DNA of 52,915 nucleotides from Calothrix sp. MO_192.B10 (lineage in GTDB: Bacteria; Cyanobacteriota; Cyanobacteriia; Cyanobacteriales; Nostocaceae): assembly GCA_030065055.1 (NCBI GenBank), contig JASJDS010000055.1:1-52915 (forward strand). Reading direction: 5' to 3'. Both the position numbers and the translations under genes were made by a program. The notes under the pieces are model-generated. The model was not told the DNA's origin. It saw only the letters and a list, made by a program, of their open reading frames with translations, and did no database searches. This document shows, in pieces, positions 15,366 to 23,611 of the stretch; the first letter of the stretch is position 1, and every line of letters starts with the position of its first letter.

Positions 15366-17072
15366 CTAATTAAGACCTAAAACACGCTTCACTTTTGGGT
15401 TATAAACTAGCAGTCCCAATATATCTGTAACTGGAACCTTAGCTTCATTTAATGCAATTACCTGCTCTTTAAGATGCGATCGCACATAGGTTTTGCCTCT
15501 CATTCCCCCATACTCCCATTCAAAATAAAGCTGCTTGATTGGCTTTTTCTTGGTGCTATTAGCATTTGCATAACCCCAGGAGAGATTACCGCTGCCCTCC
15601 CCGTGCTTGCGGTGGGTGCTAGGGGAAATTGAAGGTAATGAACTTCCCCCTAGCACCTGGTCATTATCACTTACTTGAGTGTTTGAAGGAGTTGATAATA
15701 ATAGGTTTTCTGACTGGGTTTGGTTGTCGGCTTGTACTTGGGTGCTAGGGGAAACTGAAAGTGATGGATTTCCCCCTAGCACCTCGTTATCATTACTTAC
15801 TCGGGTGCTAGGGGAAATTAAAAGTATGTTAGTCAGGGGAATGTTGAAAAGACCCTGTTTACCCTTGACTGCAAACGGTTCTGTGATGGGTTGAATATTC
15901 TCCAACTTCCAGGCATACCGTCCTACTTGCCAGTCACCACAGAGTATTTCAGTTTGGAACTGTTGAGCAATAAACTCAGCCGTCATTTGGATGCAGTCTG
16001 TTAGGTCGCAAAGAGCGATCGCTTGCCCATGTGGAAAGTTAGTTTCATCCCAGGTTGGTAGTTGCAGCTCGTCTTTAATTTTTAGATATTCACGGTAATG
16101 TTTTGGATTGTTGAGAGTAGAGCAAATCAACAGCTTGCCCCTGTAATTAGTCTTCCAGTTTCTGGTTTCATAATGTTTCAAGCCCAGGGGAATTAAAGAT
16201 GCCCAGGGTTGCCACAAACTAATCGCTTTTAGGGATGAGGCTATTGAGGTAGAGGACTCTTCTAAGAGCGATCGCGGCGACGGATGGTACGATGGATCGG
16301 GCGTAGAGGTCATTAGATTCTCTTCGCATGGGTGTGTGGCGGCGTATTCCTGGGTAAGTGGGGGCTGGATTATCTGCCCACCAGAGAGCAAAACTCTTTC
16401 CACCCAGCCAGTGGGGAACCCCATCATCCATCCCACCACTGCTGGGTTTAGTTTGTCCCCAGGATTGATGAAAGGTCGTAGCTTCTGTTCCAATTTGTTG
16501 CTGCCAGCTGGTCGGCACTGACCGGAACCTCTGGGATAGGTCGTTGGCGTAGGCAACAATGAAAATGCGGTTCCTTTGGTGCGGGGCACCTTCTCCCTGA
16601 GCCGAGACAAGCTCAACTTCTGTTTGATATCTTGCCATTCGTAGTCCTCCAAGCACTGCTCGTAATCCGCGATTGATAACCCCTTCAGGCTGTTCCACAA
16701 TGACGAATTGGGGCAATCCTTGACAGATACATCGTAGTCCTTCAAACCAGAGCTTTGATTCTGGGTGTTCGAGTCCCGTTCGCAGTCCAGCGTTGCTAGT
16801 GCCGGTACAGGGAAAACCCAATGTGATGAGTTCAAATTCTCCTGGTTGGGGATAGTAGTCTCGGATGTCTGAGTGGATGGGAATATCTGGGAAATGGTGT
16901 TTGAGGACTCTTTGGGCGTTGGGATTGATTTCCACAAGCTGAGTTGTCTGTATTCTCCCAGTTTGCTGGGCAGCCAAGGTGAATGCTCCGATGCCACTAA
17001 ATAAACATAGGTGTCGTAATAATTGCATTTTTCTAAACCACTCTTTGAGGCATCAAAAGGATCTGGGTTCAT
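15366..17072 (-). CDS. ASCH-domain protein whose first half overlaps the methyltransferase gene in another frame
   Basis: An open frame of 568 codons from the ATG at 17072 (open to 17162), just after the dnaB stop and so possibly coupled to it. The C-terminal part from about 16240 downward contains an ASCH domain (ISLWQPWASLI, HYETRNWKT, YRGKLLICS, ...FAVKGKQGLF), followed by a repetitive Ser/Pro linker and a basic end. The part around 16400-16600 reads SLLPTPTTYPRGSGQCRPAG...LNPAVVGWMMGFPTGW, a signature I associate with methyltransferase-linked proteins. The same DNA in another frame encodes the C-terminal half of a C5-methyltransferase. An internal ATG at 16313 would give an ASCH-only product. 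ASCH domains bind RNA or modified nucleotides. Confidence 0.6.
   Translation of the reverse strand: MNPDPFDASKSGLEKCNYYDTYVYLVASEHSPWLPSKLGEYRQLSLWKSIPTPKESSNTISQIFPSTQTSETTIPNQENLNSSHWVFPVPALATLDCERDSNTQNQSSGLKDYDVSVKDCPNSSLWNSLKGLSIADYEQCLEDYEWQDIKQKLSLSRLREKVPRTKGTAFSLLPTPTTYPRGSGQCRPAGSNKLEQKLRPFINPGDKLNPAVVGWMMGFPTGWVERVLLSGGQIIQPPLTQEYAATHPCEENLMTSTPDPSYHPSPRSLLEESSTSIASSLKAISLWQPWASLIPLGLKHYETRNWKTNYRGKLLICSTLNNPKHYREYLKIKDELQLPTWDETNFPHGQAIALCDLTDCIQMTAEFIAQQFQTEILCGDWQVGRYAWKLENIQPITEPFAVKGKQGLFNIPLTNILLISPSTRVSNDNEVLGGNPSLSVSPSTQVQADNQTQSENLLLSTPSNTQVSDNDQVLGGSSLPSISPSTHRKHGEGSGNLSWGYANANSTKKKPIKQLYFEWEYGGMRGKTYVRSHLKEQVIALNEAKVPVTDILGLLVYNPKVKRVLGLN
15600..15815. repeat. Imperfect repeats in the ASCH gene linker
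   Basis: The phrase GGGTGCTAGGGGAAA recurs at about 15613, 15740 and 15804, paired with CCCCTAGCACC at about 15650 and 15774. The units encode a Ser/Pro-rich linker with related peptides (ISPSTRVS, VSPSTQV). They can also pair as hairpins. Confidence 0.6.
16219..17028 (-). CDS. DNA (cytosine-5)-methyltransferase
   Basis: A 269-aa C5-methyltransferase. Motif I is LCLFSGIGAFTLAAQ (residues 7-21), motif IV is GFPCTGTSNAG with the catalytic Cys near residue 74 (PC followed by TGTS rather than QxFS), motif VI is VEQPEGV, motif VIII is HQRNRIFIVA, and a motif-X-like RSIVPSVAAIALRRVL closes the protein. It is shorter than typical (>320 aa) because the target-recognition region is very short. The coding region lies wholly inside a second open frame on the same strand. 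No restriction endonuclease is adjacent, so it is probably an orphan methylase. Confidence 0.8.
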   Translation of the reverse strand: MQLLRHLCLFSGIGAFTLAAQQTGRIQTTQLVEINPNAQRVLKHHFPDIPIHSDIRDYYPQPGEFELITLGFPCTGTSNAGLRTGLEHPESKLWFEGLRCICQGLPQFVIVEQPEGVINRGLRAVLGGLRMARYQTEVELVSAQGEGAPHQRNRIFIVAYANDLSQRFRSVPTSWQQQIGTEATTFHQSWGQTKPSSGGMDDGVPHWLGGKSFALWWADNPAPTYPGIRRHTPMRRESNDLYARSIVPSVAAIALRRVLYLNSLIPKSD

Positions 17073-17073
17073 C

Positions 17074-18420
17074 TCATCGCTGCAAGTTTTTGATAATTCC
17101 GTAGGACTTATCGAAAAGTACCGAGGCTGTGCCAGTAGCACCATGTCGTGCCTTAGCCACAATTAGCTCTAACAATCCCCGGTCAACGGTGTCTGGGTTG
17201 TAGTACTCATCCCGGTAAGCCAAAATGACGTTATCTGCAACCATTTCTAGGATTCCCGACTGACTCAGGTCGCTCATCATTGGACGCTTTTGTTGTCTGC
17301 TTTCCACAGCCCTGGAAATTTGGGATAATGCCAGCACCGGAACATCCAAATCGCCAGCCATTTTGTAGAGTCCCCTGGCAACATCCCCTAATTCGTAGCT
17401 ACGATTGCCTCCAGTGTCGGATGCCATCAATTGCAGGTAATCTACTACCACCAGCCCTAATTTGCCCTCGCGAGCTAAAATTTGGCGGCATTCAGAAGCA
17501 ATTCCAGACACGGTAATACCCCGGTCATCATTGATGTACAATGGCAGTTCTGAAGCAATACCAACAATTTTTGCTAGGTTTTCAAATTCCCAGCTATCTA
17601 AAGGTTCTAGTCCGGCTCGATGTCTACGGATGCGATCGCATCTTATGGGAGTGAAGTTAAAATCCTTGTGCTGTCCAAAATTGCTAATTAAACTCCACAA
17701 CCTATACTCCAACTGCTTTTTAGTCATCTCTAGGGAAAAGACAGCCACAGGTAACTGGTGAAGTAACATCATCTGCAATGCCAAATTCATGGCGCAAGCT
17801 GACTTGCCCATTGATGGTCTACCAGCAACCAAAGTTAATGTCCCACCTTCAAACCCAACGATTAACTCATCTAGGTCATAAAATCCAGTTGGGTAAATGG
17901 GGCTAATATTTTCTAAATCACTATATGCCTCAGCAGTGATTGTACTGTTATGTTCGGTGTTGGTAGAAAATTTTTGGTTGGAAACCTGATATAGTTTCTG
18001 CTCCGAACGGTCTAAAATGGCTGGCAGTTCAGCTTCTTGCTGATAACCAAGTTGCACAATTTCATTACCCACACCAATCAACTGCCGCCGCAGATATTTG
18101 TCCATAACCAATTCTGCTAAAGCATCGATGTTAACTGCGGAAACAGTGCGGTCTACCAGAGATGCAAGCTTGTTTCTACCACCAATCCGGGCAAGCAAAT
18201 CGTAGTCAGTCAACCAACTGGTGACTGTAAGTAAATCTGTGGGTTTACCTTGTTGGTGTAGGCGCAGCGTTGATTGGTAAATATCTTTATGGGAACTGAT
18301 ATAAAAAGCTTCTGGTACTAGGCGTGAGCTAATTCGACTAATGGCTTGTGGGTCAAGCATTATCCCGCCCAAGATAGCTTCTTCAGCTTCGACGTTTTGT
18401 GGAGGTAAGTTGTCTGTCAT
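17074..18420 (-). CDS. dnaB: Replicative DNA helicase DnaB
   Basis: A 448-aa DnaB-type helicase. The N-terminal domain (residues ~8-105) binds primase. The RecA-like domain has Walker A GRPSMGKSA, the FSLEMTK motif, Walker B LVVVDYLQLM and the late ALSQISRAVESR arginine-finger region. There is no intein. It overlaps the upstream winged-helix gene by 4 bp (ATGA), so the two are coupled like a phage or plasmid helicase and its loader. Role: unwinding at the plasmid fork. Confidence 0.95.
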   Translation of the reverse strand: MTDNLPPQNVEAEEAILGGIMLDPQAISRISSRLVPEAFYISSHKDIYQSTLRLHQQGKPTDLLTVTSWLTDYDLLARIGGRNKLASLVDRTVSAVNIDALAELVMDKYLRRQLIGVGNEIVQLGYQQEAELPAILDRSEQKLYQVSNQKFSTNTEHNSTITAEAYSDLENISPIYPTGFYDLDELIVGFEGGTLTLVAGRPSMGKSACAMNLALQMMLLHQLPVAVFSLEMTKKQLEYRLWSLISNFGQHKDFNFTPIRCDRIRRHRAGLEPLDSWEFENLAKIVGIASELPLYINDDRGITVSGIASECRQILAREGKLGLVVVDYLQLMASDTGGNRSYELGDVARGLYKMAGDLDVPVLALSQISRAVESRQQKRPMMSDLSQSGILEMVADNVILAYRDEYYNPDTVDRGLLELIVAKARHGATGTASVLFDKSYGIIKNLQR

Positions 18421-19211
18421 GTTTTACCTCCAGATGATTGCTTTTGGGCTTGGGAGAGTTTACCAGCCCTTTCACCACGCAACCGCCGTTCTTCCAATTC
18501 TTGCTGCCACTCTGCAAATTCCCTCCTAGCACGTTCTCTCTTATCTAATTGTTTTTTCTCCTGCTCTGACTGATTTTTCTTTTGCTGGGAAGCCGACACA
18601 AATTTTTCGTAATAAACCTCCCACCTATTTCTTCCGGCTTTGTTCTTGTGGGCTAACCACGCCTCAATGTCATTCACTTCCTGGCTGAGATTCTTTGTCT
18701 TCTCCTTGCAAAATTCTAAAAAATTCGCTCGCTCCTCTTCTGAGAGAGAGTCTTTAAAGTCTGAATAAGTCTGATCTTTCTGAGGAGTGCTGTAATCCTT
18801 ACCTGAAGCGGGTTTTGAAGCTGATTTTTCTCGTTTTTGAGACTTTGAGTCTCGTTTTTGAGACTTTGAGTCTCGTTTTTGAGACTTTGAGTCTCGTTTT
18901 TGAGACTCCAGTCTCATTTTTGAGACTCCAGTTAAATTTCTGAAACTGACTTTTTCTTCTTGAAAGTCAAATATTTCAAGTTCTTGGAATTTGGCTTTAG
19001 CTCGGTAGTAAGTCGGTTTACTGATTTCACATTCTGTTTGTATGGTCACCGGGTCGAGGTCGTGATAGCGATCGCCGTATGGGTCAATCTCCACTAAGTA
19101 AGCCCAAAATCTCCATTCTGCGGCGGTCAGCTTGGCTTCTCGCAGCTTATGAGCCAGCTCTGGAGTAAGCGGGTAAAATTTACCTTGAATTTTTGTACTG
19201 TTTTGCGTCAT
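18417..19211 (-). CDS. Winged-helix primosomal/replication-initiation-like protein
   Basis: A 264-aa protein. The N-terminal ~95 residues form a winged-helix domain (LTAAEWRFWAYLVEIDP..., then TECEISKPTYYRAKAKFQELEIF). A low-complexity linker has a heptad SQKRDSK four times in tandem. The C-terminal part is very charged and helical (a coiled coil around residues 205-250). The winged-helix-plus-linker layout, and coupling to dnaB, resemble phage O/DnaD-type proteins that load the helicase at an origin. It is a paralogue in layout of the protein at 38525. The linker may itself be an origin-like repeat region. Confidence 0.7.
   Translation of the reverse strand: MTQNSTKIQGKFYPLTPELAHKLREAKLTAAEWRFWAYLVEIDPYGDRYHDLDPVTIQTECEISKPTYYRAKAKFQELEIFDFQEEKVSFRNLTGVSKMRLESQKRDSKSQKRDSKSQKRDSKSQKREKSASKPASGKDYSTPQKDQTYSDFKDSLSEEERANFLEFCKEKTKNLSQEVNDIEAWLAHKNKAGRNRWEVYYEKFVSASQQKKNQSEQEKKQLDKRERARREFAEWQQELEERRLRGERAGKLSQAQKQSSGGKT
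18831..18935 (-). repeat. Tandem 21-bp coding repeats
   Basis: TCGTTTTTGAGACTTTGAGTC-type units repeat at 18831, 18852, 18873 and 18894, with a degenerate fifth. They encode SQKRDSK. Iterated short repeats inside an initiator gene can serve as a replication origin in plasmids and phages; here that is a possibility only. Confidence 0.85.
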
Positions 19212-19216
19212 AATGC

Positions 19217-19238
19217 ACCTACATAATACCTACATAAT
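19217..19238. promoter_or_regulatory. Direct repeat ACCTACATAAT x2 at the start of the primosomal operon
   Basis: Two adjacent copies of ACCTACATAAT (19217-19227 and 19228-19238) lie 6 bp upstream of the start codon at 19211. This fits an operator, or overlapping -10 boxes, for the winged-helix/dnaB operon. Confidence 0.4.
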
Positions 19239-19511
19239 TTTGTTAACTTACTGCCCCTCTCCCCCCAGACAGGGGCAAAATTTTTGCATACAAAAACTGC
19301 CATAGTTACAGCCCGTACTACGCAAACGTTAGTTATTTATTGTTGTTTACTGCCGCTTACTATTTACATGAGTCCTGCTGCTGATTGCCCACTCACGCTC
19401 ATAAGGCATTTGCAGCTATTGTCTGCTAGGATTAATTTATTCATACATTTATTGTCATTTACTTAAGTACAGATTAGTATACACTGTATAGGATAAGATA
19501 CAGTAAATCAG
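19239..19511. other. Intergenic region with a palindrome before the XRE gene
   Basis: About 270 bp between two divergent genes. TATACA-C-TGTATA (19478-19490) is a perfect 6-bp-arm palindrome 21 bp before the ATG at 19512, a likely operator for the HTH gene. The rest holds an imperfect AT-rich promoter zone and no convincing ORF. Confidence 0.5.
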
Positions 19512-19895
19512 ATGCAAAGTTTTGTATCAAAAGCAGAGTTTGATATGCATTGGCGGTTGTTCGATGAGATGATGAACCGTTTTAATTTGGGTGTGACAGA
19601 AATATCAGAAGCAGCCGGTGTTTCGCGGGTAATGCTGTCTCGGTTTCGTCACGGGAAAGCGGATATGGGAGCAGCCAAGCTGATTGCTTTGCTTTTAGTA
19701 GTACCGCATGAAGCAAGAATGTGGTATGTGTCTGAACTACTCGGCATTAGTCCAAATACGAGCTTGAGGAAACTGATTGCTCAAGCACCTCCAGAGGAAA
19801 AAGTTGAAGCCCTGCGGTTAATTGCTGATTCATTTGACGGAAACCAAAAAGCTGAAAACACTGTAGACACAGTGGAGTTACCTGAAGCAGTATAA
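19512..19895 (+). CDS. XRE-family HTH regulator
   Basis: A 127-aa protein. Residues 20-75 form an XRE-like helix-turn-helix (FNLGVTEISEAAGVSRVMLSRFRHGKADMGAAKLIALL), followed by a helical linker and an acidic tail. Common in cyanobacterial plasmids and prophages. A palindrome at 19478-19490 overlaps its likely promoter, consistent with autorepression. It is divergent from the dnaB operon and could regulate it. Confidence 0.8.
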   Translation: MQSFVSKAEFDMHWRLFDEMMNRFNLGVTEISEAAGVSRVMLSRFRHGKADMGAAKLIALLLVVPHEARMWYVSELLGISPNTSLRKLIAQAPPEEKVEALRLIADSFDGNQKAENTVDTVELPEAV

Positions 19896-20538
19896 TTACC
19901 GTGCCTCTCCAAATCGACGAGCGCATTACTATCGCTCACTTCCGCTCCTAAAAGGTTCGACCTTTTTGTACTGGTTGGTATAATTTTTGCGTCCGAATAA
20001 TTCATGTTTTGTTTCTTGCATTTAACGCACCTGTAATCGCATTCGTTATATTTTAGATAATTTTATATGAAAAATATTACTAATGTCTACTTAGAAATAT
20101 CTGTAATATACTCTAAAAACAAAATAAATTTTTGTGGCAATTTAAGGCAGATTTAGTATCAATAAAGCGAGATATAAACGAGGTTGATAAGTAACAGTGT
20201 AATATTTAAAGCTGTTGCTATCTAAGCCTTTTAGACTACAAAGGTATTTTTTGATTTGATTAAAATATTTAAATAAATTAGTTTCACGCTTGGGTCTTTT
20301 AGCCTTTTTATCTAACCCCAAAATACAATACCCTCAATATATAATTTTCATTTGAATGCGATACATTACTAATACTAGAAAGTATAGATTTGGTACAAGA
20401 AAAAATATTGTATATCAACGGTTTCCCTGTGCTTGAACTGGAACTTACCTGAAAAAGAATTGTATTGTATGCAAATGAACAAGTATAAACAGTTATTTAA
20501 CTATATGTGAATAATACGTAGAAGTAGACTTAAAACTC
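19896..20538. other. AT-rich gap without visible features
   Basis: About 640 bp, AT-rich, between the XRE gene and the convergent HNH gene. I see no ORF with coding character, no clear hairpin and no repeat. Stretches of scattered T-runs could hold a small RNA, but nothing specific supports this. Confidence 0.5.
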
Positions 20539-20829
20539 TCACCACAAAGACAACTGTCCTGGCGAAACGTTAGACCTACCCCCCTGGTGGTACGAAAGAT
20601 GGCAGCCACTGCACAGAGCCACCAAATTCTCTCTTCTATTATCAGATGGGTTGCGGTTCCAGTGGTGGACTTGCAAGGTGTACACCATCCGCTCGGAACG
20701 GGACAGGTGTGATGTTTTTTCACCTGGGGCTATGCACTTCATCCCACATTTTTGACAATGCCACTTGGCTTCTTGCTTGATTGCAGTGGCAATTTCTGTC
20801 CAATTATCTGGATATGAGTTCAGCAGCAT
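20539..20829 (-). CDS. HNH endonuclease
   Basis: A 96-aa HNH nuclease. A CxxC pair (WHCQKCGMKC) and the second pair in LCSGC bind structural zinc. The catalytic motif is LQVHHWNRNPSDNRRENLVALCSGCH, with the metal-binding HH and Asn. The whole protein is little more than the nuclease domain, as in many stand-alone cyanobacterial HNH proteins. Its target is unknown; it is isolated in a non-coding region, so it may be a homing-type or conflict nuclease. Confidence 0.85.
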   Translation of the reverse strand: MLLNSYPDNWTEIATAIKQEAKWHCQKCGMKCIAPGEKTSHLSRSERMVYTLQVHHWNRNPSDNRRENLVALCSGCHLSYHQGGRSNVSPGQLSLW

Positions 20830-21088
20830 TGGGGTGTCAGTTTGGGGGCTTAATTGATTTTACCTTCTGAGGGATGGTGGGAAGCGATCGCTCTTTCTTG
20901 AGCCACTGCGCTCACGCTTCAAATTGCTAGGGCAGGGAATAAGTTAACTCAGGCACTTGATTAGACGACTGCGATATTTAAATTACTAGGGGTTTTTTAG
21001 TTTGCACTTCGAGTAATGTGATCGATCACAGTCAGCTTCCCAATTCAAATATCATATTTAAGAGGATTCCGATTGTTATGAGTAAAAA

Positions 21089-21634
21089 ATGACTGTGCCG
21101 CAAATAAAACCCTCCGACTCTCAGCAAGAGATGACTGCACTTTGGGAAGAACACCTACGTCATGAGTTTAAGACTAAAAATACCTCTCAAACCCTGGCGA
21201 CGATGGTTGAAAACGCTTATGTCAATCATGTTCCAACCTTAACTGGTGGTGTCGGATATGAAGCGTTGAAAAAATTCTACAGCGAACACTTTATCCCGAA
21301 AATGCCACCGGATACGGAAATTATTCCTGTATCGCGTACCGTTGGCAATAACCAAGTTGTCGATGAGATGGTATTTAAGTTTACTCACACAATTGAGATG
21401 GACTGGATGTTACCCGGTATTAAACCGACGGGTAAGTCTGTTGAAGTGCCTTTGGTGGTGATCGTTCAGTTTCGCTCCTGCAAGGTTGCACACGAACATA
21501 TTTATTGGGACCAGGCGAGTGTACTAGTTCAGATTGGTTTGCTCGATCCCAATTTGTTACCTGTTGCGGGAGTTGAAAGTGCGCGAAAAGTCCTCGACCC
21601 TTCTTTACCTGCTTTTGAGTTGAGTGCTAAATAA
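21089..21634 (+). CDS. SnoaL/NTF2-like protein
   Basis: A 181-aa protein. A helical start (MTALWEEHLRHEFKTKNTSQTLATMVENAYVNH) is followed by a beta-rich half, typical of SnoaL/NTF2-like cups related to polyketide cyclases and ester-cyclase-like enzymes. A charged pair in EHIYWDQASV at residue ~150 lies in the position of the usual active-site residues. It is the only metabolic-type gene in this part. Substrate unknown. It may be passenger DNA; no neighbours share an operon with it. Confidence 0.65.
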   Translation: MTVPQIKPSDSQQEMTALWEEHLRHEFKTKNTSQTLATMVENAYVNHVPTLTGGVGYEALKKFYSEHFIPKMPPDTEIIPVSRTVGNNQVVDEMVFKFTHTIEMDWMLPGIKPTGKSVEVPLVVIVQFRSCKVAHEHIYWDQASVLVQIGLLDPNLLPVAGVESARKVLDPSLPAFELSAK

Positions 21635-21732
21635 CAAACTGTCTTCATTCGAGATTTACACGCGGTGCTTCTCGGTGTCCCAAGCGATCACGTAGCGGGA
21701 CCCCTTATGGGAGCATCGCCCCAGAAAACTCA

Positions 21733-22575
21733 TCACTCATCATCTGGCAAATACAACCCACTACTATCAGTAGGTCTGGCGTGGAGGTACATTTCAGTAA
21801 TCGCCACCGAACTATGACCCAAAGTCTTTTGCAACAAATGTATCGGCGCACCTCTATCTAAACTATGGGATGCGTGAGAATGCCTTAACCAGTGGGGGCT
21901 AACATTACCTTCCAGCCCTGCTCGTTTGGCTGCATTCTTGACTATATGAAAAACCATACTTCTACACAGATGACCGCCCTTAGCAGAAACAAACACCGGG
22001 TCATCTTTTTTAGCATTATCCTTTAACTCTTGAATATCTCGCCATACCCCTTTCCCCACCAACACAGTCCTGGTTTTATCACCCTTACCAAACACGGTAA
22101 TTTGTCCGCCGTCGCCTCTAGCTTTGAGGTCACGCCATTTGAGGTCGCATAATTCCGATACCCGTAAACCTGCAAAATAAAGTAGGCGAACCAGAGTGCG
22201 ATCGCGTCCATTTGTAGTGGAATCTATCAGTAAATGTACTTCCTCTTGAGTTAAAATTCGTTCTGCCAATCTGTTTTTTGCCTTGGGTGATTTAACCAAC
22301 ACTCCCAAGTTAGCCGATACCACCCCCAACTGTTTAGCGAAGGAAAACAGACTTTTAATTGCACCAATAGCCACCCTCTGGCTGTTGTCAGAACTCTTTA
22401 AACTCATCTGCCACAGCTGAAATTCCATGAGAGTGACTTCCCCCAGGGGTTTATTACCAACCGAGGTAAAAAATCGTGTGGCATAGCGACGATACCCATC
22501 AACGGTATTGGCACTTTTACCGTGCAGCCAGAGGTCAATGAGTTCGGTATTAGTGAGGGTCGAAGCATTCAACAT
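21733..22575 (-). CDS. XerC/D-like tyrosine recombinase
   Basis: A 280-aa integrase of the XerC/D type. It has an N-terminal SAM-like domain (residues ~10-85) and a catalytic domain with Arg (AGLRVSEL), Lys (GKGDKTR), His-x-x-Arg (HWLRHSHASH), His (LGHSS) and Tyr (EMYLHARP). All six catalytic positions are present. Plasmid-borne Xer recombinases resolve dimers. Relics of another recombinase lie at 23612 and 40860, so this may be the one surviving copy. It overlaps no other gene; the next upstream gene encodes an RHH protein. Confidence 0.92.
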   Translation of the reverse strand: MLNASTLTNTELIDLWLHGKSANTVDGYRRYATRFFTSVGNKPLGEVTLMEFQLWQMSLKSSDNSQRVAIGAIKSLFSFAKQLGVVSANLGVLVKSPKAKNRLAERILTQEEVHLLIDSTTNGRDRTLVRLLYFAGLRVSELCDLKWRDLKARGDGGQITVFGKGDKTRTVLVGKGVWRDIQELKDNAKKDDPVFVSAKGGHLCRSMVFHIVKNAAKRAGLEGNVSPHWLRHSHASHSLDRGAPIHLLQKTLGHSSVAITEMYLHARPTDSSGLYLPDDE

Positions 22576-22627
22576 TGGTTATTCTTATGTTGAATCCATC
22601 CCCATTAAACCCTACTGGGGGGACATT

Positions 22628-23215
22628 TTATTTAATTGGATGGTACAGACCATCAGAGCTATATCTCCACTTACGTTTACTGGGGTCACGCTCACTACAC
22701 CATTTCTCAAATTCTTCTTTGCCCATAGTTGAGCGTCTGTCTTGCAATGTGGAAACATTTGTACTGAGGCGCATTGCCAATTTCTCTTCATCCAGGGGTT
22801 CGAGTTGAGGTGGTTGGGAGTTGTACTGGTAAGGTGAATAACGACGCGATGACCCTCTAGAACCAGTACGCCCTGCATTTACACTCGATCGCAGCTGCAT
22901 CAATGCCCCTTCAAACCGTGCAAGTCGGTTGGTTAATTCTTCCAGTTTGGCTTCCACTGAAGTTAACCTGGCTTTTTGTTGGGAATTAGTACTTGACCCA
23001 ATGCTTTCCTTGAAACGGAAAAACTCTTCTTCCAGTTGGGCAAGACGGACTTCTACACTCGCTTCTACACCGGGTACATCCCCCAAGATGTGGTGCAAGC
23101 CTTGGATTACCAATTCGGTGGCGGTGGTTTTGCGTTCCTTGGCAGCTTTACGCAACTCTGCTGTTAAGGATTTGGGGAGTTTAAAGTTGATTGATTCCCG
23201 TTCAGTTGAAGGCAT
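22628..23215 (-). CDS. RHH DNA-binding protein with coiled coil
   Basis: A 195-aa protein from the ATG at 23215; a longer frame reaches 23305. Residues 8-40 (SINFKLPKSLTAELRKAAKERKT...) are a ribbon-helix-helix. A coiled coil spans residues ~55-110, then a Gly/Ser/Tyr-rich linker and a charged C-terminus. The inverted repeat CTACACC...GGTGTAG (23218-23224 and 23238-23244) sits just before the start. The gene lies 52 bp upstream of the recombinase gene. It may be an accessory or directionality factor of the recombinase, or a plasmid copy regulator. Confidence 0.7.
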   Translation of the reverse strand: MPSTERESINFKLPKSLTAELRKAAKERKTTATELVIQGLHHILGDVPGVEASVEVRLAQLEEEFFRFKESIGSSTNSQQKARLTSVEAKLEELTNRLARFEGALMQLRSSVNAGRTGSRGSSRRYSPYQYNSQPPQLEPLDEEKLAMRLSTNVSTLQDRRSTMGKEEFEKWCSERDPSKRKWRYSSDGLYHPIK

Positions 23216-23217
23216 TT

Positions 23218-23244
23218 CTACACCATGTATAGAGACTGGTGTAG
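23218..23244. promoter_or_regulatory. Inverted repeat CTACACC-N13-GGTGTAG before the RHH gene
   Basis: Perfect 7-bp arms (23218-23224 and 23238-23244) overlap the region just upstream of the start at 23215, the place where an RHH repressor would bind its own promoter. Confidence 0.45.
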
Positions 23245-23283
23245 ATAGCTTACAATGCCAATAACCCACACCCAAAAGCGAAT

Positions 23284-23288
23284 CAACC
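23284..23288. repeat. Target-site duplication CAACC, left copy
   Basis: CAACC directly precedes TGTCGG and recurs at 23607-23611 directly after CCGACA. Confidence 0.85.
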
Positions 23289-23606
23289 TGTCGGTTCGCG
23301 GACAAAGTGAAAATTGTCGCAGACTACTTGAAAATATTCGCGGACTAATTGAAAATTATGTTTGTGTAACCCTGATTTTTTCGTAGTAAACGGCGCGAAC
23401 ATTCTACAAAATTATTACACCAAAGCCTTATCCTATATGATTTTTGCGACTTTTATTGTGAATTGAGCGGAAAATTTCACTTAGTCCGCGATTTTGGTAG
23501 GAAATTTTCATCTAGTCCGCGACATTTTTTCATTTAGTGCGCGACATGAAGAGCCAGAACCCCTATAGCTCCGTTAAATTTTTTTCAATTAGTCCGCGAA
23601 CCGACA
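23289..23606. mobile_element. 318-bp cargo-less Tn7/CAST-like mini-element
   Basis: The ends are TGTCGGTTCGCGGAC and its reverse complement GTCCGCGAACCGACA. A 5-bp duplication CAACC flanks them. The left end has three motifs of the form TCGCGGACTAATTGAAAAT (near 23296, 23316 and 23337). The right end has four in inverted orientation (near 23474, 23504, 23525 and 23580), each ending AGTCCGCGA or close to it. A 3-plus-4 arrangement behind TGT/ACA tips with a 5-bp duplication is the layout of Tn7-type TnsB-bound ends. There is no ORF in the ~100-bp centre. It must have been moved by a transposase supplied elsewhere. Confidence 0.85.
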
Positions 23607-23611
23607 CAACC
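23607..23611. repeat. Target-site duplication CAACC, right copy
   Basis: Second copy of CAACC, flanking the mini-element. Confidence 0.85.

Noticed and set aside
19284-19466. Small plus-strand frame before the XRE gene
   Set aside because: Cys/Leu/Thr-rich, no SD, overlaps the promoter zone; probably chance.
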